A stretch of DNA of 64,000 nt from Frateuria_A sp035943815 (GTDB lineage: Bacteria; Pseudomonadota; Gammaproteobacteria; Xanthomonadales; Rhodanobacteraceae), in the NCBI RefSeq assembly GCF_035943815.1, contig NZ_DASZBU010000006.1, positions 124,001 through 188,000 on the forward strand, read 5' to 3'. Made by a program: the position numbers and the translations under genes. A model generated the notes under the pieces. It did not search any database and had not been told where the DNA came from. It worked only from the letters and a program-made list of their open reading frames with translations. Shown here piece after piece: positions 49,174 to 56,790 of this stretch. The stretch's first letter is position 1. Every line of letters starts with the position of its first letter.

Positions 49174-49883
49174 TGACGCTGCCCCGCCGCTGCCTGCTGC
49201 TCGCGCTGCTCCTGCCACTGGAGGGCGTGGCCGCCCTGCCGGCCCTGGCCGCGCCGCCGCCCGAAGCGGACGTGCGCAGCCAGGCCGAACGCTACGTACA
49301 GCAGCACCTCGCGGCGCCGGGGAGCCGCGTCGAAGTGAAGTCCGACCCGCTCGATGCCCGCCTGCGCATAGCCGACTGCGCCGCGCCGCTGCAGGCGAGC
49401 CTGCCGGGAGGCGACCGCATCGCGCCCCGACTGAGCGTGCTGGTGCGCTGCCCGGCGGCCGGCGGCTGGAGCGTGCGCGTGCCGGTAAGGTTGTCGGTCT
49501 GGCGCCAGGTGCTGGTGGCCAGCCGGCCGCTGGTCCGCGGCGACGGCATCGTGCCGGCCGACGTGCACGCCGAGGAACGCGACGTCGCGCGCCTGCCCTA
49601 CGGCTACATCGACAACATGGACCAGGTCGCCGAGCGCAGCCTGTCGCGGCCGCTCGCCGCGGGCAGCGTGCTCACGCCCGGCGCGCTGGGTGGGCGGCAG
49701 ATGGTGCGCGCAGGCGACCACGTGCAGCTGGTGGCCGAACTGGGCGGTATCGCGGTACGCGCCGAGGGCACCGCGCTTGGCAGCGGCGATTCGGGCGCCC
49801 GCCTGCGCGTGCGCAACGGCAGCTCCGGGCGCGTGGTGGATGCCGTCGTACGCGCCCCCGGCGTGGTGGTGGCGCTCCCCTGA
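49173..49883 (+). CDS. flgA: FlgA, P-ring assembly chaperone
   Basis: Periplasmic chaperone for FlgI. The 236-residue product has a signal peptide (MTLPRRCLLLALLLPLEGVAALPALA), an N-terminal domain with a Cys pair typical of the family (RIADCAAPL..., SVLVRCPAAGGWSVRVPVRLSVWRQVLVASRPLVRGDGIVPADV), and the C-terminal SAF domain (RPLAAGSVLTPGALGGRQMVRAGDHVQLVAELGGIAVRAEGTALGSGDSGARLRVRNGSSGRVVDAVV). It overlaps the receptor gene by one base (TGATG) and is followed by flgM with its own promoter. Confidence 0.95.
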   Translation: MTLPRRCLLLALLLPLEGVAALPALAAPPPEADVRSQAERYVQQHLAAPGSRVEVKSDPLDARLRIADCAAPLQASLPGGDRIAPRLSVLVRCPAAGGWSVRVPVRLSVWRQVLVASRPLVRGDGIVPADVHAEERDVARLPYGYIDNMDQVAERSLSRPLAAGSVLTPGALGGRQMVRAGDHVQLVAELGGIAVRAEGTALGSGDSGARLRVRNGSSGRVVDAVVRAPGVVVALP

Positions 49884-49916
49884 ACGAACCGCAGTAACCG
49901 AAGCATTGGAAGGGGC

Positions 49917-49943
49917 TAAAGTTTTCCGGGCCCCGGCCGATTC
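49917..49943 (+). promoter_or_regulatory. Sigma-28 (FliA) promoter of flgM
   Basis: TAAAGTTT-N11-GCCGATTC: the -35 half is identical to the consensus, the -10 half matches 6 of 8, and spacing is exact. It predicts a start near 49951, about 30 bases before the flgM ATG. FliA would thus drive its own anti-sigma factor, as in enteric bacteria. Confidence 0.88.
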
Positions 49944-49980
49944 CCCAAGGAACAGGGCCTAACCGACTCGAGAAGGACCG

Positions 49981-50307
49981 ATGAACACGACCATTTCCAA
50001 CAACGGCTTGCCGTTCCTGCCCCAGGCACCGGGCAGTCAGACCAACGGCACGGCTACCGGCACCGGCAGCACGGCCAGCGACGCTCCCGCAAGCGTGCCG
50101 GGCAAGGACGACAGTGTCCGCCTGACCGATTCGGCGCGCGCCCTGCAGGACGCTGCCAAGGTCGACGGCAACGCCGCGATCGACACCAAGCGGGTCGAGC
50201 AGATCCGCAAGGCGCTCGCCGACGGCAGCTACCAGGTCAACCCGGCCCGCATCGCCGACAAGATGATCGCGCTCGACGCGCAGATCGCCGGCACCGCCAA
50301 GCCGTAA
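49981..50307 (+). CDS. flgM: FlgM, anti-sigma-28 factor
   Basis: Binds FliA until the hook is finished, then is exported. The 108-residue product has a Thr/Gly/Ser-rich, probably unfolded N terminus (TNGTATGTGSTASDAP) and the conserved FliA-binding end: DDSVRLTDSARALQDAAKVDGNAAIDTKRVEQIRKALADGSYQVNPARIADKMIAL (52 onward). The motif KRVEQIRKALADGSYQVNP is diagnostic. It starts 97 bases after flgA, with a sigma-28 promoter in that gap, and is followed 7 bases later by flgN. Confidence 0.96.
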   Translation: MNTTISNNGLPFLPQAPGSQTNGTATGTGSTASDAPASVPGKDDSVRLTDSARALQDAAKVDGNAAIDTKRVEQIRKALADGSYQVNPARIADKMIALDAQIAGTAKP

Positions 50308-50314
50308 TCCAGCC

Positions 50315-50764
50315 ATGGGCAAGCTGCTGCATCACGAGCTGGAAGCCGCGCTGGCCGCGGTGGTGGAGGACCTCTCCCGGTCCGTCACCGAGCTTGCCGC
50401 GACCCTGGCCGACGAACGCGAGGCGCTGATCGCCGCCGACGCGCTCGCGCTGGATCGCACCGGGGAGCGCAAGCAGGCGTTGATGCGGCAACTGGAACAG
50501 CTCGATGCCGAGCGGGTGCAGATGCTCAAGCTGGAGCCGGCCGCCGCCGCGCGCGTGGAAACGCGCTGGCGCGAAGTGCTCGAGCAGCTCAGGCGCTGCC
50601 ACGAACTGAACCAGCGCAACGGCAACCTGGTCAGCCAGCGGCTGACCCAGGTGCGCGAAGCGCTGGCCGTGCTGGCCGGCCAGGGCGGCGACGCCAAGGG
50701 ACTCTACGGCCCGGCTGGCGAGGTGCGCACGGCGCTGCGCTCGCACCATCTGGCCTCGGCCTGA
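50315..50764 (+). CDS. flgN: FlgN, chaperone for FlgK and FlgL
   Basis: Cytoplasmic export chaperone. The 149-residue product is helical, with the FlgN pattern LEAALAAVVEDLSRSVTELAATLADEREALIAADALALDRTGERKQALMRQLEQLDAERVQML (9-70) and a C-terminal segment CHELNQRNGNLVSQRLTQVREALAVLAGQGGDAKGLYGPAGEV, the conserved N-G-x-L/V and Y-G-x-x-G motifs. It lies 7 bases after flgM, as in nearly all gammaproteobacteria. Confidence 0.94.
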   Translation: MGKLLHHELEAALAAVVEDLSRSVTELAATLADEREALIAADALALDRTGERKQALMRQLEQLDAERVQMLKLEPAAAARVETRWREVLEQLRRCHELNQRNGNLVSQRLTQVREALAVLAGQGGDAKGLYGPAGEVRTALRSHHLASA

Positions 50765-50853
50765 CGCACGAACGACAAACCTTACGGACACCGGGCCGCA
50801 GGGCCGGTGGCGATCCAACCAAAGGCGGGCCCGCCCGCGAGCAGATCAAAGCC

Positions 50854-52116
50854 ATGAGCGATACCGCCGCTTCCGCCCAGTCCCGCCTCGCCGGCAACCG
50901 CGAAATGCCCCTGCCGGTGGTGCGGGTGCCCATGCTGGACCAGAAGCGCGAGCTGTTCGCCTACGAGGTCATGTTCCATCGCCACGCCGGCGACGAGCAG
51001 GAGCTGATGCAGCGCGTGCTCTCGACCCTGGCCGATGGCGCGCTGACCCGGCTGGTGCGCGGCAACCGCACCTTCCTCACCCTGTCGCGCGAGCTGCTGC
51101 TGGAGCAGACGGACGTCCTGCTGCACCAGCCGCGCTTCGGCGTGGTGCTGCAGCCGGCCATGGCCGAGGACGCCGAGCTGATGGAGCGCCTGCAGAAGAT
51201 GGCGCAGCGCGGCTGCCTGCTGATGTACGACGCCGGCGCGACCGACCTGCACGGCTCCGTCGCGATCGAGGCGCTGGTCCAGATGGTGCAGTTCGTGCGG
51301 CTGGACGCCAAGGCGCTCAGCCCCGAGCAACTGCGCGAGCGCGCCGAACACCTGCACGAGCGCGGCATCTGGGTGGTCGCGGGGCAAGTGGATGATCACG
51401 CCACCTACCAGCGCTGCCTGGAGCTGCCGCTGCAGGCGATCCAGGGTCGCTACCTGCTGATTCCCGACCAGGTCGAGGTGCCGGTGCTTTCGGCCAACCG
51501 CCTGTCGATGCTGCGCCTGATGCGCGAGCTGCAGGAGAACAGCCCCGGCCCGGTCGAGCTGGGCGACATCATCCGCAACGACGCGATCCTTTCCTACAAG
51601 CTCCTGAGCTGCGTGAATTCGGCCTACTTCGGCCTGCCCAAGCAGCTCAAGTCCGTGCAGCAGGCGGCGATCTTCTTCGGCGTCACGCGCATGCGCAACT
51701 GGATCTACACCATGTCGCTGGGCGGCATGGACGACCGTCCGCCGGAGCTTTTGCGTACCGCGTTGATCCGCGCGCACATGTGCGAACAATTGGCCGGCAA
51801 CATGCCGCGCCAGCAGAAGGAAATGGCCTTCACTGTCGGCCTGTTCTCGCTGCTGGACACGCTGATGTGCGCGCCGATGGAGTTCGTGCTCGCGCAGCTG
51901 CCGCTGGTGCCGGAAATCCGCGACGCACTGGTCGGCGGCGGCGGCCCGTTCGGACCGCTGCTGGAGCAGATCCATGCCTGGGAGGCGGGCCAGCTCAGCG
52001 GCCAGGTCCAGCCGCAGCAGATCCAGCGCATGGCCGCGATCTACCTGGAGGCGACGCAGTGGGCGGACCAGGTGTACGCCTTCGCCGACCCGAAGGCGCC
52101 GGCGGCCGCAGCCTGA
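50854..52116 (+). CDS. EAL-HDOD protein (degenerate EAL, YuxH family)
   Basis: Signalling protein of 420 residues with two parts: an EAL-like domain (about 20-200) and an HDOD domain (about 205-400). The usual catalytic EAL motif is replaced by AYEVMFHR, and the metal-binding acidic residues are not recognisable, so it is unlikely to hydrolyse c-di-GMP. The HDOD part has LGDIIRNDAILSYKLLSCVNSAYFGLPKQLKSVQQAAIFFGVTRMRNWI, typical for the family. Such proteins affect motility in Vibrio and Xanthomonas relatives. It starts 89 bases after flgN in the same direction; no obvious sigma-28 or sigma-54 element is seen in that gap, which does contain hairpins. Confidence 0.85.
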   Translation: MSDTAASAQSRLAGNREMPLPVVRVPMLDQKRELFAYEVMFHRHAGDEQELMQRVLSTLADGALTRLVRGNRTFLTLSRELLLEQTDVLLHQPRFGVVLQPAMAEDAELMERLQKMAQRGCLLMYDAGATDLHGSVAIEALVQMVQFVRLDAKALSPEQLRERAEHLHERGIWVVAGQVDDHATYQRCLELPLQAIQGRYLLIPDQVEVPVLSANRLSMLRLMRELQENSPGPVELGDIIRNDAILSYKLLSCVNSAYFGLPKQLKSVQQAAIFFGVTRMRNWIYTMSLGGMDDRPPELLRTALIRAHMCEQLAGNMPRQQKEMAFTVGLFSLLDTLMCAPMEFVLAQLPLVPEIRDALVGGGGPFGPLLEQIHAWEAGQLSGQVQPQQIQRMAAIYLEATQWADQVYAFADPKAPAAAA

Positions 52117-52146
52117 CGACGCTCTCTATCGTTCCGCCCGCGGCCT

Positions 52147-52163
52147 GCCCGTCCCGTACGGGC
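52147..52163. terminator. Weak hairpin between convergent genes
   Basis: GCCCGT, 5-base loop, ACGGGC, in the 54-base space between the EAL-HDOD gene (plus) and the TMEM43-like gene (minus). It could serve both directions, but no U-tract follows on either strand, so this is a low-confidence call. Confidence 0.35.
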
Positions 52164-52170
52164 GGCGACA

Positions 52171-53220
52171 TTAGGCTCGGCCGGCCCGCCCGGTGCGCCG
52201 GTGCAGCAGCGCCACCACCAGCACGCCGGCCGCGGTCACTCCGAACCAGTTGAGCACCGGCGGCCAGTCGCCACCGAGCCAGGAAGCGCAGGACACCGCT
52301 CCGATCGCGGTCACGCCCACCGCCAGCGCCAGCAGCGGATCGCTCACGCGACGGCGGCGCTCCCACAGCAACAGGAACGATCCCAGCGCGGCCAACACGA
52401 TCGCCGCGCCGCGTCGCGCCATGGTGAACTCCGGCGGCTCGGGCACATCCGGCAGCACGTCGCTGAGCGAGCGCAGGCCGACCTGCACCTGGTAGCCCTG
52501 GCCGTCGTCCGCCTTGCTGGCGCGCACCAGCCGATCGCCGTCCAGCCGCGCCAGGATCGTCACCGGCTGCAGCGGCACCGCCTGCCAGCTCACCCGGATG
52601 TCGCCCAGGCGCGGCGAACCGGGATCCGCGCTGGTGGTCAGGTAGTCGTGGTACAGGCTGAAGCTCGCCGCCAGGTTGGCCGGAAGCTTCGACGGATCGG
52701 GAGCCACCGCCTGCGAGCCAGGCAGCGCGTGCACCAGCAACGGCCCCAGCGCGAAGCCGCCCACGCGTACCATGCCCGCTTCGAAACGCTCGCTCTTCAG
52801 CGGCATGGCGCTGGGGTTGGCGTGACCGTGCGGCTGCCGGAACTTGTCCGTGTCCTGCAGCTCTTCGGACCAGTCCAGTTCGTAGTGCAGGTCGGTGCCC
52901 ACCCGCACCTCGCGCCACTGGAACATTTCCACGTGGCGCTCCAGCACCGGCGTCGGGACGCTCAGGTTGAAGTCAGCATCGCGCGGCGCCTCGACCACCT
53001 CGGGCGTGCCCGAGACCAGCACCATGCTGCCATGCATTCCCGGCTGCGGACCTTGCGAGCCGGCTTCGACGATATCGCCACCATGGCGCACCGCGGCCAG
53101 GTGATGCACCAGCAGGCTGCGCTCGGTGATCGCAGCCGTGCCCAGGCCGGCGATGAGCAGCAGCGCGCCGCTCCCGCGCAGCAGCAAGGCACGCGTACCG
53201 ATACGCGAGGGCCCGCTCAC
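52171..53220 (-). CDS. TMEM43-family membrane protein
   Basis: Predicted membrane protein of 349 residues related to eukaryotic TMEM43/LUMA. One N-terminal membrane helix (LLLIAGLGTAAI, about 17-33), a large extracytoplasmic domain, and three C-terminal helices (RGAAIVLAALGSFLLLW, ALAVGVTAIGAVSCASWLGG, VLNWFGVTAAGVLVVALLH). The segment LSVPTPVLERHVEMFQWREV matches the V-E-M-x-Q-W core of the family. Bacterial members have no known function. Its stop is upstream of nothing on the minus strand; its start overlaps the stop of the metallo-hydrolase gene (ATGA), so the two are co-translated. Confidence 0.75.
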   Translation of the reverse strand: MSGPSRIGTRALLLRGSGALLLIAGLGTAAITERSLLVHHLAAVRHGGDIVEAGSQGPQPGMHGSMVLVSGTPEVVEAPRDADFNLSVPTPVLERHVEMFQWREVRVGTDLHYELDWSEELQDTDKFRQPHGHANPSAMPLKSERFEAGMVRVGGFALGPLLVHALPGSQAVAPDPSKLPANLAASFSLYHDYLTTSADPGSPRLGDIRVSWQAVPLQPVTILARLDGDRLVRASKADDGQGYQVQVGLRSLSDVLPDVPEPPEFTMARRGAAIVLAALGSFLLLWERRRRVSDPLLALAVGVTAIGAVSCASWLGGDWPPVLNWFGVTAAGVLVVALLHRRTGRAGRA

Positions 53221-54083
53221 CCGGCGATCCCACCGGCCGGCTCGCCGCGCAGGCGTGCCTTCTCGTCCGCGGTACCGAAGCGCCCGCGCTCGTCGCGGGT
53301 CACCCGCGCCAGCGCACAGGCGTGGTCATGCGTGAAGAACAGCTGCACGCCGCGGGCCAGCTTGTCCTCAAGGAACGCGCGCTTCTCGTCGATCAGGGTT
53401 TCCGGCGCGCGGTCGTAGCCCATGGTGATCGGCAGGTGCACCCAGGAGCGACCGGGAATCAGGTCGGCGCAGAACACCACGCCGCCGACCTCGGCCAGCA
53501 TCAGCCCGGGCGTGTGACCGTTGGAAAAGTGGAAGCGCACCGAGTGGCCCAGCGCCCGCGAATGCTCGCCCTCGACCAGCTCCAGCCGCCCGCTCGCCTC
53601 GAGCAGGCCGGCCAGTTCCGGAATGAACGAGGCGCGGTCGCGCGGGTGCGGCGACTGCGCGCGCCGCCAGTGCTCGGCGCCGACCAGGGACGTGGCGTTG
53701 GGAAACAGCAGCCGTGGCGGCTCGCCTTCGGCCCACGGCGCCAGCAGGCCACCGGCGTGGTCGAAATGCAGGTGCGAGAGCACGACCGCGTCGATGTCCT
53801 CGTGCGAGAGGCCGGCTTCGGCCAGCGATTCGAGCAGCACGTGGCGGTCCTCCACCACGCCGTAGCGTTCGCGCAGCTTCGGCTCGAAGAACGCGCCGAT
53901 GCCGGTTTCGAACAGCACGTTGCGGCCGTCCAGGTCCCTGACCAGCAGGCAGCGGCAGGCAAGCGGGATGCGGTTTTCCGCATCCGGCTCGATCCAGCGC
54001 GCCCACATGGCCTTGGGCGCGTTGCCGAACATCGCGCCGCCATCGAGTTTCTGCGTGTTGCCCTCGAGGGACCACAGCTGCAT
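53217..54083 (-). CDS. MBL-fold metallo-hydrolase
   Basis: Probable zinc hydrolase of 288 residues. The metal-binding motif is HxHxDH at His104-His106-Asp108-His109 (VLSHLHFDHAGGLL), with further ligands likely in SNGHTPGLMLA and FCADLIPG. No signal peptide. Members of this family include lactonases and diverse esterases; the substrate cannot be assigned by eye. It is the first gene of a two-gene unit with the TMEM43-like gene (4-base overlap), 105 bases after ggt ends. Confidence 0.85.
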   Translation of the reverse strand: MQLWSLEGNTQKLDGGAMFGNAPKAMWARWIEPDAENRIPLACRCLLVRDLDGRNVLFETGIGAFFEPKLRERYGVVEDRHVLLESLAEAGLSHEDIDAVVLSHLHFDHAGGLLAPWAEGEPPRLLFPNATSLVGAEHWRRAQSPHPRDRASFIPELAGLLEASGRLELVEGEHSRALGHSVRFHFSNGHTPGLMLAEVGGVVFCADLIPGRSWVHLPITMGYDRAPETLIDEKRAFLEDKLARGVQLFFTHDHACALARVTRDERGRFGTADEKARLRGEPAGGIAG

Positions 54084-54188
54084 GGATGTCGCCTGTGCCT
54101 GAAAGGATGCCCCTGGGGATTCTACGCAGGGGGGGCGGTGCTGTCTGCCGGTGCCCTGCGCCGGACCTCCCGGGGCGGGGCGCCCGCC

Positions 54189-55913
54189 CTACTGCACCTT
54201 CCCGAGCCCCGATGGCCTACGAGGGTCGCTCGCCGCGTCGAGCTTGTTGTCGCGGTGATCCCAGGTGACCACGTTCATGAAGCCCCAGGGCTCGCGCGGA
54301 TGCAGCGTATAGCCCATGCGCTCGAGCTCTCCCGTGGTAGCCGCGTCGAACACGCCGGGCTCCACGTCCACGCGGTCGGGCATGAACTGGTGGTGGTAGC
54401 GCTTCTGCGCCACGATGTCGCTGGCGTCCTTGCCGTCGATGAAGGCGAGGATGCCCTCCAGCACCTGGGTGATGATGGTCGAGCCGCCGGGCGAACCGAT
54501 CACCGCCGTGCGGTCGGCGCCGATCACCAGGCTGGGCGTCATCGAGGAAAGCATGCGCTTGCCCGGCTTGGGTGCGTTGGCCGTGCTGCCGAGCAGGCCG
54601 TACACGTTGGGCTTGTTGGGCACCAGCGCGAAGTCGTCCATCTCGTCGTTGAGCAGGACGCCGGTGCCCGCGGCGACGAAGGTGGAGCCGAGCGTGTAAT
54701 TCACGGTCGAGGTGACGGCGATCATGTTGCCGTCCTTGTCGATGATCGAGAAATGGGTGGTGTGCGGGCCGGGGTCGCGCGCTGCGCTCGAGGGCAGCAT
54801 CGAGGAAGGCGTGGCCTTGTCGGGCAGGATGCTCTGGCGCAGGCCGTCGGCGTAGTACGGCGAGAGCAGCATGTCCAGCGGCATCTTCACGAAGTCCGGA
54901 TCGCCCAGGTAGTCGTTGTGGTCGCGGAAGGCGCGGCGCATCGCCTCGATCACATAGTGGATGCGGTGCGCGCGGTCGAGCTTCTCGGTTTCCACGCCGC
55001 GCAGGATGTTGAGTATCTCAGCGACCGCCACGCCGCCGGAGGACGGCGGCGGCGCAGTGACGATGCGGTAGCCGCGGTAGTCCACGCTGATCGGCGCGCG
55101 CTCCTTCACCTGGTAGGCGGCGAGGTCGGCCTCGCTCCAGTTGCCGCCGGCGGCGCGCACGGCGGCGACCAGCTTCCTGGCCACCTCGCCCTTGTAGAAA
55201 CCGTCGCGGCCCTGCTCGGCCAGCAGCTCGATCGTGCGTGCCTGGTCCGGGTCGCGCCAGAGTTTGCCCGCCGCCGGCGGCTTGCCGTCGACGAAGTACT
55301 TGGCGGCGGAGGCGGGCCAGCGCCTGAGGTCGTCGGCACGCTCGGCGATCGCGCCGCGCAGGCGGCTGTCCGGCTCGAAGCCGTCGCGCGCGGTGCGGAT
55401 GGCCGGCGCCAGCGACTGCTTCAACGGGAGCCGTCCGTAGTGTTCGGCAAGCCAGGCCAGCCCGGCCGGCTCCCCCGGGATGCCGGCCGACAGCGGGCCG
55501 TTGAGCGCGGCGTCGCGGTTGGGCGTGCCGTCGCTGTTGAGATAGTCCTTCGTGTTCACCGCCGCCGGCGCCACTTCGCGCGCGTCGATGAACACCTCGC
55601 GCCCGTCGCTCGCGCGCCGCAGCACGGCCATGAAGCCGCCGCCCATCCCCGAACTTTCCGGTTCGACCACCGACAGCGTGGACGCCACCGCCACCGCGGC
55701 GTCGAACGCGTTGCCGCCGGCGGCGATCACCTCCAGCCCCGCGTTGGTGGCCCGGAAGTTGGCGCTGGCGATGGCCGCGTGGCCGGGCCTCTGCGCCTGC
55801 ACGGCGGCGGCAGGCGCATGAGCCGCCGGTACCGACCGGTCCGCGGCGGACGCGCTGCCGCAGGTCAGCAGCAGGCTCAGCAGCAGGATGCGCCAACGCG
55901 GAAAAGGACTCAT
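54189..55913 (-). CDS. ggt: Gamma-glutamyltransferase
   Basis: Periplasmic Ntn-hydrolase that cleaves glutathione and transfers the gamma-glutamyl group. The 574-residue product has a signal peptide (MSPFPRWRILLLSLLLTCGSASA), the large-subunit motifs AGGNAFDAAVAVASTLSVVEPESSGMGGGFM, and the autocleavage/nucleophile site GPHTTHFSIIDKDGN with nucleophile Thr385. Small-subunit signatures follow: NDEMDDFA, MLSSMTPSLV and IGSPGGSTIITQVLEGI. The ATG overlaps the ferredoxin stop as ATGA, an unusual coupling. An open frame extends 37 codons upstream but into the ferredoxin gene and was excluded. Confidence 0.95.
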   Translation of the reverse strand: MSPFPRWRILLLSLLLTCGSASAADRSVPAAHAPAAAVQAQRPGHAAIASANFRATNAGLEVIAAGGNAFDAAVAVASTLSVVEPESSGMGGGFMAVLRRASDGREVFIDAREVAPAAVNTKDYLNSDGTPNRDAALNGPLSAGIPGEPAGLAWLAEHYGRLPLKQSLAPAIRTARDGFEPDSRLRGAIAERADDLRRWPASAAKYFVDGKPPAAGKLWRDPDQARTIELLAEQGRDGFYKGEVARKLVAAVRAAGGNWSEADLAAYQVKERAPISVDYRGYRIVTAPPPSSGGVAVAEILNILRGVETEKLDRAHRIHYVIEAMRRAFRDHNDYLGDPDFVKMPLDMLLSPYYADGLRQSILPDKATPSSMLPSSAARDPGPHTTHFSIIDKDGNMIAVTSTVNYTLGSTFVAAGTGVLLNDEMDDFALVPNKPNVYGLLGSTANAPKPGKRMLSSMTPSLVIGADRTAVIGSPGGSTIITQVLEGILAFIDGKDASDIVAQKRYHHQFMPDRVDVEPGVFDAATTGELERMGYTLHPREPWGFMNVVTWDHRDNKLDAASDPRRPSGLGKVQ

Positions 55914-56170
55914 TCGGTGGTCTCCTTGGCCATCAACTGGCGGTATTTGAGTTCGAGCTGCTCGCGCGTCTCGGCCAGCGCGTCGTCGACGACGATGCAT
56001 TCGACCGGGCACACCAGCATGCACTGCGGTTCGTCATGGTGGCCCACGCACTCGGTGCACAGCGCCGGGTCGATCACGTAGTAATCCGCGCCCATCGAGA
56101 TCGCCTTGTTCGGGCACGCGGGTTCGCAGACGTCACAGTTGACGCAGGTGTCGAGGATTTTCAGGGACAT
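55910..56170 (-). CDS. YfhL-type 2[4Fe-4S] ferredoxin
   Basis: Small electron carrier of 86 residues with two [4Fe-4S] sites. The first cluster is Cys9, 12, 15 and 19 (CVNCDVCEPACP); the second uses Cys38, 41, 50 and 54 with an 8-residue spacer (CTECVGHHDEPQCMLVCP), the long-loop Alvin family typical of YfhL/FdxA-like proteins. It starts MSLKILDTC; the upstream frame to 56260 is rejected. It overlaps ggt (ATGA). In many gammaproteobacteria this ferredoxin lies beside coaD, as here two genes away. Confidence 0.92.
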   Translation of the reverse strand: MSLKILDTCVNCDVCEPACPNKAISMGADYYVIDPALCTECVGHHDEPQCMLVCPVECIVVDDALAETREQLELKYRQLMAKETTE

Positions 56171-56230
56171 CGGGCAATGGTAGCGCGGAGACGCCGCCCT
56201 TACTTCCTGTCGCGCTCTCTCGTTTCGCCC

Positions 56231-56268
56231 AAAAGAAAACGCCCGCGGTGCCGTCGGCATCGCGGGCG
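56231..56268 (-). terminator. Rho-independent terminator after the lipoprotein gene
   Basis: Minus strand stem CGCCCGCG ... CGCGGGCG with a partly paired loop, followed by TTTTCTTTTG. It lies 24 bases past the stop of the lipoprotein gene (56293) and separates it from the ferredoxin-ggt unit. Confidence 0.82.
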
Positions 56269-56292
56269 CACTCGAGCGGTTCGCGCGTGGCT

Positions 56293-56790
56293 TTACATCG
56301 CCACGAAGCGCACGTTCGCGCCGGTCGGCTGCAGCGCGGTCGTCACGCGGTCCTTGTCGGCCTGGTCGCCGATGAACAGCACGATCACGTCCTTGAAGGA
56401 ACCGGGCTTGGCGTCCTTGAAGGCGGCGATCACGAAATCCGCGGTCTTGGCCGAGCTCGGACCGGCGAAGGCGAGCAGGTTGCCCGGCAGCACGCCGCGG
56501 GCGATGGTGTCCTGCACGTTCTGCATCTGGCGGTCGTATTTGGCCTTGGAATCCTGGTCGTCGCCGGCCGGCACCAGGTAGGCGTACGGACGCTCGGCCG
56601 TCATGCCCTGCATGTTGTTCTGCACGATCTGGCCGAGGTAGGCATTCCAGGCCTGGGCGTCGTTGGGGTTGGTCGGCTTGGCGGCGGCGGCCTGCTGGGT
56701 GGCCTGCTGGTTGTCCTCCTGCTTGTTGCAGGCGGAGAGGGCCAGGGTGCCGGCCATGGCCAGCGTCGCGGCGATCAGGTACTTACGCAT
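56293..56790 (-). CDS. Predicted lipoprotein of unknown function
   Basis: 165-residue product with a lipoprotein signal (MRKYLIAATLAMAGTLALSAC, lipidated Cys21; the +2 Asn would suit outer-membrane sorting). The mature N terminus is Gln/Ala-rich (KQEDNQQATQQAAAAKPTNPNDAQAWNAYLGQIVQNNMQGM), then a compact domain (PYAYLVPAGDDQDSKAKYDRQMQNVQDTIARGVLPGNLLAFAGPSSAKTADFVIAAFKDAKPGSFKDVIVLFIGDQADKDRV). I do not recognise the family. Its start overlaps the end of coaD by 8 bases, so it is in the coaD operon, and a good terminator follows it. Confidence 0.8.
   Translation of the reverse strand: MRKYLIAATLAMAGTLALSACNKQEDNQQATQQAAAAKPTNPNDAQAWNAYLGQIVQNNMQGMTAERPYAYLVPAGDDQDSKAKYDRQMQNVQDTIARGVLPGNLLAFAGPSSAKTADFVIAAFKDAKPGSFKDVIVLFIGDQADKDRVTTALQPTGANVRFVAM

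Noticed and set aside
46509..49721. 1070-codon minus-strand frame spanning cheV, the receptor gene and flgA
   Set aside because: It crosses two divergent, well-supported genes and their promoters in the wrong frame; composition is Ser/Ala/Arg noise.
54084..54188. G-rich spacer between ggt and the metallo-hydrolase as a small gene or repeat
   Set aside because: Short, low-complexity, no start with a ribosome site and no match to the repeat families seen in the window.
53322..56081. 919-codon plus-strand frame opposite the metallo-hydrolase and ggt
   Set aside because: Antisense shadow; both minus-strand genes have complete catalytic motifs.
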